The notes beneath the pieces were generated by a model that was not told the DNA's origin, made no database searches, and worked only from the letters and a program-made list of their open reading frames with translations. DNA of 24,242 bases, taken from positions 1 through 24,242 of the forward strand of contig DALYLJ010000032.1 of assembly GCA_031976395.1 (NCBI GenBank), given 5' to 3'. Every line of letters starts with the position of its first letter. The stretch's first letter is position 1. Source of the stretch: UBA11164 sp002420085 (GTDB taxonomy: Bacteria; Pseudomonadota; Gammaproteobacteria; Xanthomonadales; Xanthomonadaceae). This document shows positions 1 to 8,142 of this stretch, one piece after another. The translations under genes were made by a program, and so were the position numbers.

Positions 1-28
1 CCCGCTCTCGATCACACTGAGCGACGCC

Positions 29-910
29 ATGGAATTCAAAGACTATTACGCCGTGCTGGGGGTCGAGCCCAGTGCCGGTGAAGCCGAACTCAAGACCGCC
101 TACCGCCGGCTCGCCCGCAAGTATCACCCGGATGTCAGCAAGGAACCGGGGGCGGAAGAGCGCTTCAAGACGATCAACGAAGCCTATGAGGTACTGCGCG
201 ATCCGGGCAAGCGAGCGGCCTACGATCGCCTGCGGGCACGCGGCTATCGACCGGGTGAGGAATTCCGCCCACCCCCTGATTTCGGAGCCGGCGGCGGGCC
301 GGGCTTCGAGTTCGAGTATGGCGACAGCGGCGGCTTCAGCGATTTCTTCGAGTCCTTGTTCGGCTCGATGCGCGGCAGCCGCAACGCCGGCCGCGCCGGT
401 CCGCGCCGTGGCCCGGCCGGCGATACCCGAGCCCATTTGTCGATCCCGCTCGAACTGGCCTATGCCGGCGGCAAGCAGCGGATCGGCCTGGATGGACGGC
501 AGTTGGAAGTGACCGTTCCGGCCGGCATCCGCCCCGGTCAGGCGATCCGCCTGGCCGGCCAGGGCGAGGGCGGCGGCAATCTGCTGCTGGAGATCGCCTA
601 CAAACCGCATCCGGAGTTCGAGGTCGATGGCCGCAACATCCTGTACGTGCTGCCGGTGACGCCCTGGGAAGCAGCGCTCGGGGCCGAGGTGTCGGCCCCG
701 ACCCTGGGCGGGCCGGTGACCGTCCGGGTGCCGGCCAATTCCGATGCCGGTCGCAAGCTGCGCCTGCGCGGCCGTGGCCTGCCTGGAAATCCGCCCGGCG
801 ATCAGATCGTCGAACTGGAAATCCGCACGCCGCCGGCCCACACCGAGGCCGAGCGCGCGCTGTACCGCGCCATGGCCGAACAGTTCGCGTTCGATCCGCG
901 CACCGGCTGA
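29..910 (+). CDS. cbpA: CbpA-type DnaJ co-chaperone (curved DNA-binding protein)
   Basis: A 293-residue class B J-domain protein that would stimulate the ATPase of DnaK; E. coli CbpA also binds curved DNA in the nucleoid. The J-domain covers residues 1-70 with the HPD triad at 33-35. A Gly/Phe-rich linker follows (about 75-115), then two beta-sandwich substrate-binding domains (about 133-285). The CxxCxGxG zinc fingers of true DnaJ are absent. Length (E. coli 306), the opening MEFKDYYAVLGV and the ending FDPRTG closely resemble E. coli CbpA. The ATG at 29 fits the family start, although no strong Shine-Dalgarno is visible in the 28 bases upstream. The usual partner gene cbpM does not follow; era begins 69 bases downstream. 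Family assignment is firm; the nucleoid role is inherited from E. coli and not shown here. Confidence 0.93.
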   Translation: MEFKDYYAVLGVEPSAGEAELKTAYRRLARKYHPDVSKEPGAEERFKTINEAYEVLRDPGKRAAYDRLRARGYRPGEEFRPPPDFGAGGGPGFEFEYGDSGGFSDFFESLFGSMRGSRNAGRAGPRRGPAGDTRAHLSIPLELAYAGGKQRIGLDGRQLEVTVPAGIRPGQAIRLAGQGEGGGNLLLEIAYKPHPEFEVDGRNILYVLPVTPWEAALGAEVSAPTLGGPVTVRVPANSDAGRKLRLRGRGLPGNPPGDQIVELEIRTPPAHTEAERALYRAMAEQFAFDPRTG

Positions 911-979
911 GTGGTTGGCGATCGCCACGGCCGGCGCGCCGCGCACCACGACGACGCGGGTCGGGACTACACTGATCGG

Positions 980-1876
980 ATGAATCCATCCACTTACCGC
1001 GCCGGCCGCGTCGCCGTCCTCGGCCGTCCCAATGTCGGCAAGTCGACCCTGGTCAATGCCCTGGTCGGTAGCCGGATCAGCATCGTTTCCCACCGCGCGC
1101 AGACCACCCGCCATCGGCTGCTCGGGGTGGCCAGCTTCCCCGAGGGCCAGTTGCTGCTGCTCGATACTCCCGGCATCCATCACGAACGCGGGCCGGCGAT
1201 CGGCCGCACCCTCAACCGCAGCGCACGCGGCGCACTCACCGAGGTCGATGCGGTCCTGCTGGTGGTCGAGGCCGGGCGCTGGACCGAGGAAGACGAACTG
1301 GCCTGGCGGGCGGTCAGCGAATCCGGCCTGCCGTGCCTTCTGGCGATCAACAAGATCGACCGGCTACGGGACAAGAGCGCGCTGCTGCCCTACATCGCCC
1401 GGTTGACCACCGGCCGCCGTTTCCTGGCCGTGCATCCGATCGCAGCGCTCAAGGGCGACGGACTCGATGCCCTGGTCGCTGATCTGCTGGCGGCCATGCC
1501 GGAATCGGAGCCGCTGTGCGACGAGGACGAGATCACCGACCGCAGCGAGCGGTTCCTGGCTGCCGAATCGATCCGCGAGCAGTTGCTGCTTCGGCTCGGC
1601 GACGAACTGCCGTATTCGAGCGCGGTCGAGATCGAGCGCTTCGAGGACGACGACGGTCTGGCACGAATTTCAGCCGTGATCTGGGTGGAACGAGAAGGCC
1701 AGAAACCGATCGTGATCGGTCGTGGCGGCGAGCGGATGAAGGCGATCGGCCGCGCGGCCCGCGAGCGGATGGAGGCATTGTTCGGCCGGAAGGTGTTCCT
1801 GTCGCTCTGGTGCAAGGTCCGCGAGGGTTGGGCCGACGACGAGGCGGCGGTCCGACGGTTCGGCTACGGCGAGTGA
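980..1876 (+). CDS. era: GTPase Era, 30S ribosome assembly factor
   Basis: Era is an essential GTPase that binds the 3' end of 16S rRNA through a C-terminal KH domain and checks 30S maturation at the inner membrane. The 298-residue product (E. coli 301) shows G1 GRPNVGKS at 15-22, the G2 region QTTRHR near 41-46, G3 DTPG at 62-65 and G4 NKID at 124-127. The KH domain carries the loop VIGRGGERMKAIG, and the end has the family signature EGWADDE. The frame stays open upstream to a GTG at 911, but those 23 extra residues are not Era-like and the ATG at 980 gives the usual N-terminus. In many gammaproteobacteria era sits in rnc-era-recO. Here it follows cbpA and faces msrB, so it is detached from both partners. 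Confidence 0.96.
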   Translation: MNPSTYRAGRVAVLGRPNVGKSTLVNALVGSRISIVSHRAQTTRHRLLGVASFPEGQLLLLDTPGIHHERGPAIGRTLNRSARGALTEVDAVLLVVEAGRWTEEDELAWRAVSESGLPCLLAINKIDRLRDKSALLPYIARLTTGRRFLAVHPIAALKGDGLDALVADLLAAMPESEPLCDEDEITDRSERFLAAESIREQLLLRLGDELPYSSAVEIERFEDDDGLARISAVIWVEREGQKPIVIGRGGERMKAIGRAARERMEALFGRKVFLSLWCKVREGWADDEAAVRRFGYGE

Positions 1877-1888
1877 GCAGCGCGGGCC

Positions 1889-1922
1889 GAGTGCCGGTCG
1901 AGTGCCGGTCGATCACCGACCG
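1889..1922. repeat. 11-bp tandem duplication and small hairpin between era and msrB
   Basis: The 78-base convergent gap holds two perfect consecutive copies of GAGTGCCGGTC (1889-1899 and 1900-1910). The second copy runs into a 6-bp inverted repeat, CGGTCG (1906-1911) and CGACCG (1917-1922), with loop ATCAC. A hairpin between convergent genes could end transcription from both sides, but there is no T tract, so a terminator role is only a guess. Confidence 0.4.
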
Positions 1923-1954
1923 AGCAGGCATCGGCCACGCTCAGGCGGTGACAC

Positions 1955-2350
1955 TCAGGCAGCGACGAATTCCAACGCCAGCGAGTTGATGCAATAGCGC
2001 AGCCCAGTCGGCGGCGGGCCGTCCGGGAAGACATGACCGAGATGGGCAGCGCAGTGCGCGCAGCGGACCTCGACCCGACGCATGCCGTGACTGGCGTCGG
2101 GGTGTTCCGAGAGTGCATCCGGGCGCGTTGGCGCCCAGAAACTGGGCCAGCCACTGCCCGAGTCGTACTTGCTATCGGAGGAAAACAGTTCGCTGCCACA
2201 GGCGACGCAGTGGTAGCGGCCGGCTGCCGTGTGCTTCCAGTAGGCGCCGCTGAACGGTGGTTCAGTCGCCGAGCAGCGGCAGACGGCATGCTGCTCGGGC
2301 GTCAGCGGACGCAGCGCAGGTGGTGATTTCCGAGGGTCGGGCGTGGTCAT
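1955..2350 (-). CDS. msrB: Peptide-methionine (R)-S-oxide reductase MsrB
   Basis: MsrB reduces the R epimer of methionine sulfoxide in proteins and is regenerated by thioredoxin. The 131-residue product has four zinc cysteines as two CxxC pairs (C48/C51 and C97/C100), the GWPSFW core motif, HLGHVF, and the catalytic cysteine C120 in RYCINS. The usual recycling cysteine just before GWPSF is Ser66 here. Two cysteines, C24 and C26 in the N-terminal segment before EPPFSG, are candidates to replace it. The ATG at 2350 is chosen over an upstream in-frame codon at 2419 because AGGAG lies 6 bases before it and family homology begins there. The gene is divergent from lptD and convergent with era. No signal peptide is seen, so it is cytosolic. 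Confidence 0.95.
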   Translation of the reverse strand: MTTPDPRKSPPALRPLTPEQHAVCRCSATEPPFSGAYWKHTAAGRYHCVACGSELFSSDSKYDSGSGWPSFWAPTRPDALSEHPDASHGMRRVEVRCAHCAAHLGHVFPDGPPPTGLRYCINSLALEFVAA

Positions 2351-2468
2351 GGTCGGCTCCTGGGCGATGGCGTGATACGGTCGGTTGGCGAGCCCGATGT
2401 CCGTGGCGATTGCCTGCAAGGCGGGCTTTGCGGCAAGCTAGCGCGTCGAATCAAGCAGGGAACCCCGC
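2351..2468. promoter_or_regulatory. Divergent intergenic region msrB / lptD
   Basis: These 118 bases must hold the start signals for both divergent genes. The msrB ribosome site (AGGAG on the minus strand, 2357-2361) and the lptD site (AGGGAA, 2457-2462, six bases before GTG) are clear. Between them are two short dyads of the same type, TTGC-CT-GCAA at 2410-2419 and TTGC-G-GCAA at 2428-2436. I could not place a convincing -35/-10 pair on either strand. Confidence 0.45.
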
Positions 2469-4700
2469 GTGCGTCGCAAGATTCTACCCGTCCTGATCGC
2501 CGCACATCTGGCCGCCACACCTCTGGCTACACCGATCGCTCTGGCACAGGATCATCGTCTGGACGATCCCAACCTGTGGCGGCTGTGCAGTGGCGCGCGT
2601 GCAATCCCGCCATTCCCGTACCGCATGGAAAAGCCGGCCGATCTCGGCGACGACGAGATCGCCATCGAAGCCGATAACGTCGATGTCGAACTGCGCGAAA
2701 AGACCCTCTTCGAGGGGGATGTCGAACTGCGCCGGCTGGACCAGTGGGTCGGCACGCCGCGCCTGGAGTACGATCACGTCAACGAATCCTGGCTGGCCGA
2801 ACAGGGCCTGCGCTATCAGGATGGCGCGCTCCGGTTCACCGCCGAGCGCGGCGAGGGCGAGCCGGAGCGAGAGCGCCATCGGCTGGTCGGCACCCGTTAC
2901 CAGTTGATCGGACTGCGCGGCAACGGTCGCGCTCGGGAAGCCCGACTCGACCACGGCCTGGGCTGGCTGCACGACGCCACCTTCACCACCTGCGATCCCG
3001 AGGGGCCACAGTGGTCACTGGAAGCCAAGCGCATCCGGGTGGACAGCGAGAAGGGCTTCGGCACCGCCTGGGGCGCCAAGGTGCGACTCGGCAGCGTGCC
3101 GGTGTTCTACCTGCCGTATATCGTGTTTCCGATCGACGACACCCGGCGCAGCGGCTTCCTGTATCCCACGCTCGGCCTGAGTGGGCGCAGCGGTTTCGAG
3201 TTGGAGGTGCCGTACTATCTCAATCTGGCGCCCAATTACGACGCCACCATCACGCCCCACCTGATGACCGAGCGTGGTGTGAAGCTGAACGTCGAGGGGC
3301 GCTACCTGTTCCCGAACCATCGCGGCCTGCTGGAGGGCGGCTTCCTGCCCAGCGATGCCAAGGCCGATCGTGATCGCGGCGATCTGCACTTCGAACACTT
3401 CAGCCGACTGTCGGCCAACTGGCAGGCGACCGCCAATGCCAATCTGGTCAGCGACGATCGTTTCTTCGAGGATTTCGGCGAATCGGTCAACCGCGCCGCC
3501 ACCCGCCTGCTGGCCAGCGATCTGAGCTTCCGGGGACATGGCGAGAACTGGCAGACCGAGTTGGCGATCGAGGACTGGGATCTGGTCGATCCGCTGGTCG
3601 GCTCGGAGGCCGAGCCGTTCCGCCACCTGCCACGCCTGAGCTTCGAGTGGGAACGGCCGCTGTTCGCCGGCCTTGATGCCGGCCTGCGCTCGGAATTCAT
3701 TTCGTTCGACCATGATGCCCTGCCGGCCGGCGAGCGGATCGACCTGCGCCCCTACATCGCAGCGCCGTTGCAGGGGCTGGCCTGGTTCGTGCGTCCACAG
3801 ATCGCCTATCGCTACACCGCCTACGATCTCGATCCGGAACTGGCGGTGGACGGCGATCGCCGGGTCGATCGCGGACTGCCGATCTACAGCCTCGACAGCG
3901 GCCTGTTCTTCGAGCGCCAGACCCGACTGTTCTCGCGCGATTGGTTGCAGACCCTGGAACCGCGCCTGTACTACCTGCGCGCACCGTTCCGTGATCAGAG
4001 CGATCTGCCGGTATTCGATGCCCGCGAACTGACCTTCAGCTTCGCGCAACTGTTCCGCGACAACAGCTTCTCCGGCGCCGACCGCCAGATCAATGCCAAT
4101 CAGGCAACCATGGCGGTAACCACCCGCTTCCTCGACCCGGACAGCGGCCGCGAATACTTCTCGCTCGGCCTGGGTCAGGCACGCCTGCTGGAATCGCCCA
4201 GGGTCGGCCTGCCGGGCACGCCGATCGGGGATCGCGACGAGACGCCCCTGGTCGCCGAATTCGATCTGCGCATCGACGATCGCTGGACGCTCGGCACCAC
4301 CCAGCACTGGGATACCGATCGCGGGCGCAGCGATCTGGCCGTGGTGCGCGGCCAGTACCAGTTCCGGAATGCCGGCGTTGCCAACGTCTCCTACCGCTTC
4401 CGTCGCGACGAACTGGAGCAGACCGATGTGTCCCTGGTCTATCCGCTCAACGACCAATGGCGGCTGATCGGGCGCTGGAACTATTCGATCCGCGACGATG
4501 CCACGGTCGAGGCGCTGGGCGGTTTCGAGTGGGACAGTTGCTGCCTGGGCGTGCGCCTGTTCGTGCGCAATTTCGTGACCAACCGCGAAGGCGACAAGAG
4601 CAATCAGATCTATCTGGAACTCGAACTCAAGGGGCTGGCCAGTGCCGGCCGCGATACGAGGTCATTGCTTGAGCGTGCTATCCTTGGCTATCGACGTTGA
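2469..4700 (+). CDS. lptD: LPS-assembly protein LptD (outer-membrane barrel)
   Basis: LptD with the lipoprotein LptE forms the outer-membrane translocon that inserts lipopolysaccharide into the outer leaflet. The 743-residue product (E. coli 784) starts with a signal peptide, with probable cleavage after Ala26. The periplasmic OstA N-terminal domain follows (about 60-170), then the large C-terminal beta-barrel domain. The four conserved cysteines that make the two interdomain disulfides are present: C40, C175 and the adjacent pair C691/C692 in WDSCC. The start is GTG with AGGGAA six bases upstream. The gene leads the lptD-surA-pdxA-rsmA-apaG-apaH block. The link to surA makes sense because SurA assists LptD folding in E. 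coli. The family is certain; the exact cleavage site is a prediction. Confidence 0.96.
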   Translation: MRRKILPVLIAAHLAATPLATPIALAQDHRLDDPNLWRLCSGARAIPPFPYRMEKPADLGDDEIAIEADNVDVELREKTLFEGDVELRRLDQWVGTPRLEYDHVNESWLAEQGLRYQDGALRFTAERGEGEPERERHRLVGTRYQLIGLRGNGRAREARLDHGLGWLHDATFTTCDPEGPQWSLEAKRIRVDSEKGFGTAWGAKVRLGSVPVFYLPYIVFPIDDTRRSGFLYPTLGLSGRSGFELEVPYYLNLAPNYDATITPHLMTERGVKLNVEGRYLFPNHRGLLEGGFLPSDAKADRDRGDLHFEHFSRLSANWQATANANLVSDDRFFEDFGESVNRAATRLLASDLSFRGHGENWQTELAIEDWDLVDPLVGSEAEPFRHLPRLSFEWERPLFAGLDAGLRSEFISFDHDALPAGERIDLRPYIAAPLQGLAWFVRPQIAYRYTAYDLDPELAVDGDRRVDRGLPIYSLDSGLFFERQTRLFSRDWLQTLEPRLYYLRAPFRDQSDLPVFDARELTFSFAQLFRDNSFSGADRQINANQATMAVTTRFLDPDSGREYFSLGLGQARLLESPRVGLPGTPIGDRDETPLVAEFDLRIDDRWTLGTTQHWDTDRGRSDLAVVRGQYQFRNAGVANVSYRFRRDELEQTDVSLVYPLNDQWRLIGRWNYSIRDDATVEALGGFEWDSCCLGVRLFVRNFVTNREGDKSNQIYLELELKGLASAGRDTRSLLERAILGYRR

Positions 4701-4789
4701 TTCGCTGCGTCCGACCCGGACCGACCGGGTCGATGCTCCGCCCGTTGCTTGTTTGCCGCGTTGCCGTCGCCCGGCTCGCGGCCGTCCGT

Positions 4790-4794
4790 GAGGT
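4790..4794 (+). promoter_or_regulatory. Ribosome binding site deciding the surA start
   Basis: GAGGT lies 7 bases before the ATG at 4802. The surA frame is open further upstream, to a TTG that overlaps the lptD stop. This site, together with the signal peptide that begins at 4802, settles the start. Confidence 0.6.
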
Positions 4795-4801
4795 CATCCC
4801 G

Positions 4802-6091
4802 ATGAGAATCCCACTCGGTGTGCTGCTGGGCCTGGCGCTGTCCGTGTCCGGACCGCTCGGCGCACAATCCCTGCCCCTCGAACCGGTCGATCGGATCGTC
4901 GCCGTGGTCGACGAGGATGTCGTGCTGCGCAGCGAACTCGATGTCGCGGTCGGCAACATCGTCGAACGCTTCCGTCAGAACCCGGAACAACTGCCCCCGG
5001 CCAATGTTCTGGAACGGCAGGTGCTGGAACGGCTGGTGATGATCAAACTCCAGGTCGATCGCGCCAGCGGCACCGGCGTCCGGATCAGCGAGGCTGAACT
5101 GGAGCAATCGATCGCCGCCGTCGCCGGCCAGCAGGGCATGTCGGTGGCGCAGTTGCGTCAGCAGTTGGCCGCCGACGGCATTCCATTCGACGAATTCCGC
5201 AATTCGGTGCGCGAGGAACTGCTGATCCAGCGCCTGCGCCAGCGGGTGACCCAGAGCCGGGTGGTGGTCAGCGAGGCCGAGATCGACATGGCCCTCGAAA
5301 CCAGCCCGCTGCAAAGCGAGGAACTCCGGCTTGCGCACATCCTGGTCGCCCTGCCCGAGAACCCGACCCCGGAACAGATCGAGACCGCCCGGACCAAGAT
5401 CGAGGGCGTCAAGCAACTGATCGATCGCGGCGAAATGGACTTCACCGCTGCGGCCATTCGCTATTCCGACAGCCCGAACGCACTCGAAGGCGGCGATCTC
5501 GGCTGGCGCAGTGCCGATGAAATCCCACCGCTGTTCATCAATGTCGTCAAGGCCATGCAGCCGGGGGAAATCACCGATCCGATCCGTGGCCCGACCGGAC
5601 TGCAATTGCTGACCGTGCTCGAACGCCGCCAGGCGGGCGCCCAGCAGGTCACCCAGTATCGCGCCAGCCACCTGATGATCCGCACCAGCGAGATCGTCGA
5701 CAGCGAGCAGGCGCGCGCCAAGGTCGATGTCCTGCGCCGTCGGATCGAGGCCGGCGAGCCGTTCGCTGATGTCGCCAAGACCGAGTCCGACGACACCGCG
5801 ACCCGCGCCCTGGGCGGCGACATGGGCTGGTTCGAGGCCAATGAATGGGGCACCTCGGTCGGTGCCGTGGTCGCCAGCCTGGCCGATGGCGAACTGTCGC
5901 AGCCGTTCCAGAGCGAGTTGGGCTGGCATCTGATCCAGCGGGTCGGTGAGCGGATGGAGGACACCACGGTCGCCAATCAACGCAATCGCGCCCGCGAGAC
6001 CATCGGCCGACGCAAGGCCGATGAAGAATACGAACGCTTCCTGCGGCAGATCCGCGCCGAAGCCTTCGTCGATATGCGGCTCGGCTCCTGA
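4802..6091 (+). CDS. surA: Periplasmic chaperone / peptidyl-prolyl isomerase SurA
   Basis: SurA escorts unfolded outer-membrane proteins, LptD among them, across the periplasm to the BAM complex. The 429-residue product (E. coli 428) has a signal peptide with likely cleavage after Ala21, the opening core VDRIVAVVDEDVVLRSELD, and an N-terminal chaperone domain to about 170. Two parvulin domains follow at about 173-276 (RLAHILVALPEN to LLTVLERR) and 284-384 (YRASHLMIRT to GWHLIQRVGER), then a C-terminal helix. Each parvulin domain has the GG-D-GW signature (GGDLGW and GGDMGW). The start at 4802 restores a normal signal peptide and has a good Shine-Dalgarno. The gap from lptD is 101 bases and that to pdxA about 41, consistent with one transcript. 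Confidence 0.96.
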   Translation: MRIPLGVLLGLALSVSGPLGAQSLPLEPVDRIVAVVDEDVVLRSELDVAVGNIVERFRQNPEQLPPANVLERQVLERLVMIKLQVDRASGTGVRISEAELEQSIAAVAGQQGMSVAQLRQQLAADGIPFDEFRNSVREELLIQRLRQRVTQSRVVVSEAEIDMALETSPLQSEELRLAHILVALPENPTPEQIETARTKIEGVKQLIDRGEMDFTAAAIRYSDSPNALEGGDLGWRSADEIPPLFINVVKAMQPGEITDPIRGPTGLQLLTVLERRQAGAQQVTQYRASHLMIRTSEIVDSEQARAKVDVLRRRIEAGEPFADVAKTESDDTATRALGGDMGWFEANEWGTSVGAVVASLADGELSQPFQSELGWHLIQRVGERMEDTTVANQRNRARETIGRRKADEEYERFLRQIRAEAFVDMRLGS

Positions 6092-6132
6092 CCGCGACCG
6101 CCTTGCCCGGAACCGGCCCGCGACCGTCCCCG

Positions 6133-7128
6133 GTGCCGACCCTGGCCCTGGTGCCGGGCGAGCCGGCCGGGATCGGTCCGGAACTGGTCGTCTACCTGGC
6201 CCAGCGCAGCCGCTCCGTGCGCTGGCGAGCATTCGCCGATCCCGACTGCCTGCTGCGCGCCGCCACCTGCCTGGGCCTGCCGTTGCGCCTGCTGCCCGAG
6301 GACGCCGACTCCGGCCCCGGCGAACTGGCCATCACCCCGATCGAACACCCGCGCCTGCCGGCATTCGGCCATCCCGACCCGGTCAATGCCGCCAGCGTGA
6401 TCGCCGCCCTGCGTGCCGCCGGCCGCGCCTGTCTGGACGGCGACTGCGCCGGTCTGGTGACCGGGCCGGTCCACAAGGCGACCATCCAGGCGGGCGGCAT
6501 CGCCTACACCGGCACCACCGAGTTGCTCGCCGAACAGGCTGCAACCGAGGTCGTGATGATGCTCGCCGGCCCCGGCCGCGATGACGGTGGCCCAGCCCTG
6601 CGGGTGGCGTTGGCCACCACCCACCTGCCCTTGCGCGCGGTCGCTGATGCCATCGACGTCGCCGGTCTCGGTCGAACGCTGCGCATCCTCGACAGCGCCC
6701 TGCGCCGCGATTTCGGGATCGCCGCGCCCCGGATCGCGGTACTTGGACTGAATCCGCATGCCGGCGAGCACGGCCTGCTCGGCCGCGAAGAGATCGAGAT
6801 CATCGAGCCGGCCCTGGATGCGGCCCGCGCCGACGGCCTGCGGCTGATCGGTCCGCTGCCAGCCGACTCGGCCTTCGTGCCGGCACGGCTGGCGGAATTC
6901 GACGCACTCCTGGCCATGTACCACGACCAGGGCCTGCCGGTGCTCAAGCACGCCGCCTTCGCCGATGCCGTCAACATCACCCTCGGCCTGCCCTACCCAC
7001 GGGTAGCGGTCGATCACGGCACCGCGCTCGACCTCGCCGGCACCGGCACCGCCGATCCATCCAGCCTGTTCGCCGCCGCCGACCTGTGCGAACGACTGGC
7101 CCGACAACGCCAGACCCGTCCGGCCTAA
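6133..7128 (+). CDS. pdxA: 4-hydroxythreonine-4-phosphate dehydrogenase PdxA
   Basis: PdxA oxidises 4-phosphohydroxy-L-threonine in the DXP-dependent pathway to pyridoxal phosphate. The N-terminal motif PGEPAGIGPEL is intact. With the GTG start at 6133 the metal-binding histidines fall at H164 (ATTHLPL), H209 (NPHAGE) and H264 (YHDQG), almost the E. coli positions 166, 211 and 266. The length of 331 is close to the E. coli 329. This argues for GTG 6133 over the in-frame TTG at 6103, which would add ten residues; neither has a strong Shine-Dalgarno. The gene follows surA in the usual order and precedes rsmA. Its cytosolic product supplies PLP, the cofactor used for instance by GcvPB encoded later in the window. 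Confidence 0.93.
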   Translation: MPTLALVPGEPAGIGPELVVYLAQRSRSVRWRAFADPDCLLRAATCLGLPLRLLPEDADSGPGELAITPIEHPRLPAFGHPDPVNAASVIAALRAAGRACLDGDCAGLVTGPVHKATIQAGGIAYTGTTELLAEQAATEVVMMLAGPGRDDGGPALRVALATTHLPLRAVADAIDVAGLGRTLRILDSALRRDFGIAAPRIAVLGLNPHAGEHGLLGREEIEIIEPALDAARADGLRLIGPLPADSAFVPARLAEFDALLAMYHDQGLPVLKHAAFADAVNITLGLPYPRVAVDHGTALDLAGTGTADPSSLFAAADLCERLARQRQTRPA

Positions 7129-7229
7129 GCGATTCCAGTCGCCACCCCACTCGGCACGGCGATCGCGTCCCGGCCGCCCGGTCCCGTATCCTTGCCAGCC
7201 TCCACCCACGCCTGCCGAACACCCTCGTG

Positions 7230-8066
7230 ATGAACCACGCCGGTCACCGCCACAAGAAATCGCTCGGCCAGCACTTCCTGCACGAACGCGGCGTGGTCGA
7301 GCGCATCCTGGCCGCCCTGGCGCCCCAGCCCGAGCAGCGGGTCGTCGAGATCGGCCCCGGCGCCGGAGCCCTCACCCTGCCCTTGCTCGATCGGATCGGT
7401 CGTTTGACCGCGATCGAATTCGACCGCGATCTGCTGCCACGCCTGACCGAAGCGGCACGCGGACGCGGCGAACTGAACCTGATCCACGCCGATGTGCTGA
7501 CCGTCGATTTCACCGCACTCGCCGCCGGTGGCCGCCTGCGTCTGGTCGGCAACCTGCCCTACAACCTGTCGTCGCCGATCCTGTTCCACTGCCTCGCCCA
7601 CCTGCCGGCGATCGAGGACATGCACTTCATGCTGCAACGGGAAGTGGTCGAACGGATGGCAGCAGCGCCGGGCTCGAAGGTCTACGGCCGTCTGAGCGTG
7701 ATGATCCAGGCCGAATGCCAGGTGACGCCGCTGTTCGATGTCGCACCGGGCGCGTTCAAGCCACCACCCAAGGTCGACTCGGCGGTGGTCCGGCTGCGTC
7801 CGCTGGCGGCTGGCACGGCGGCCGTCGCCGATCCGAAGCGATTCGCCGAGGTCGTGCGGTCCGCCTTCGGACAGCGGCGCAAGACCTTACGCAACGCCTT
7901 GCACGGGGTCTGTTCGGTGGCCGAGATCGAGGCCGCCGATATCGATCCGGGCGCCCGCGCCGAAACCATCTCAGTCGCCGGTTTTCTGCGTCTGGCTGCG
8001 CCTGGGCCGCAGCCGGACCCGCGTGCTGCCGATCCCGAACCGTATCCACACGACGGCGGTCGATGA
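7230..8066 (+). CDS. rsmA: 16S rRNA dimethyladenosine transferase RsmA (KsgA)
   Basis: RsmA uses S-adenosylmethionine to dimethylate the two adjacent adenosines in the terminal loop of 16S rRNA helix 45, a late checkpoint in 30S assembly. The 278-residue product (E. coli 273) opens with KKSLGQHFL and has the SAM-binding motif IGPGAGALT (41-49). The acidic residue after the second strand is in AIEFDRDL, and the catalytic motif IV is NLPYNLSSPI (108-117). The ATG at 7230 gives the family N-terminus; the frame is open upstream to 7086, but that stretch overlaps pdxA and is not conserved. A Pro-rich tail of about 20 residues after the last helix is not typical and is probably disordered. Era, encoded at the left of the window, acts in the same 30S maturation step. 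Confidence 0.96.
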   Translation: MNHAGHRHKKSLGQHFLHERGVVERILAALAPQPEQRVVEIGPGAGALTLPLLDRIGRLTAIEFDRDLLPRLTEAARGRGELNLIHADVLTVDFTALAAGGRLRLVGNLPYNLSSPILFHCLAHLPAIEDMHFMLQREVVERMAAAPGSKVYGRLSVMIQAECQVTPLFDVAPGAFKPPPKVDSAVVRLRPLAAGTAAVADPKRFAEVVRSAFGQRRKTLRNALHGVCSVAEIEAADIDPGARAETISVAGFLRLAAPGPQPDPRAADPEPYPHDGGR

Positions 8067-8130
8067 TCCGCCGGACCCTGTCTCACTGACGCGGCTGGAG
8101 GTCTACTGCGCCTTCGTCCGCGCGATTTCG

Positions 8131-8136
8131 TAAAAT
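8131..8136 (+). promoter_or_regulatory. Possible -10 element immediately before apaG
   Basis: TAAAAT ends six bases before the apaG ATG, in one of the few AT-rich patches of the operon. Used as a -10, it would start transcription at or near the start codon and give a leaderless mRNA. No good -35 or extended -10 accompanies it, so this is weak. Confidence 0.2.
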
Positions 8137-8142
8137 TGCCGC

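Noticed and set aside
911..979. 23-codon N-terminal extension of era from GTG 911
   Set aside because: Not Era-like; the ATG at 980 gives the normal N-terminus and length.
2351..2419. 23-codon extension of msrB upstream of 2350
   Set aside because: AGGAG sits properly before the ATG at 2350 and the extension has no MsrB homology.
3015..4457. 480-codon open frame antisense to lptD
   Set aside because: Overlaps a certain gene for its whole length; long antisense frames are expected at this GC content and its product is low-complexity with no recognisable family.
4697..4801. 35-codon N-terminal extension of surA from a TTG overlapping the lptD stop
   Set aside because: It would bury the signal peptide; the ATG at 4802 has GAGGT seven bases upstream.
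4688..6232. 514-codon open frame antisense to surA and the pdxA start
   Set aside because: Mirror of a well-supported gene; no ribosome site and no domain in the product.
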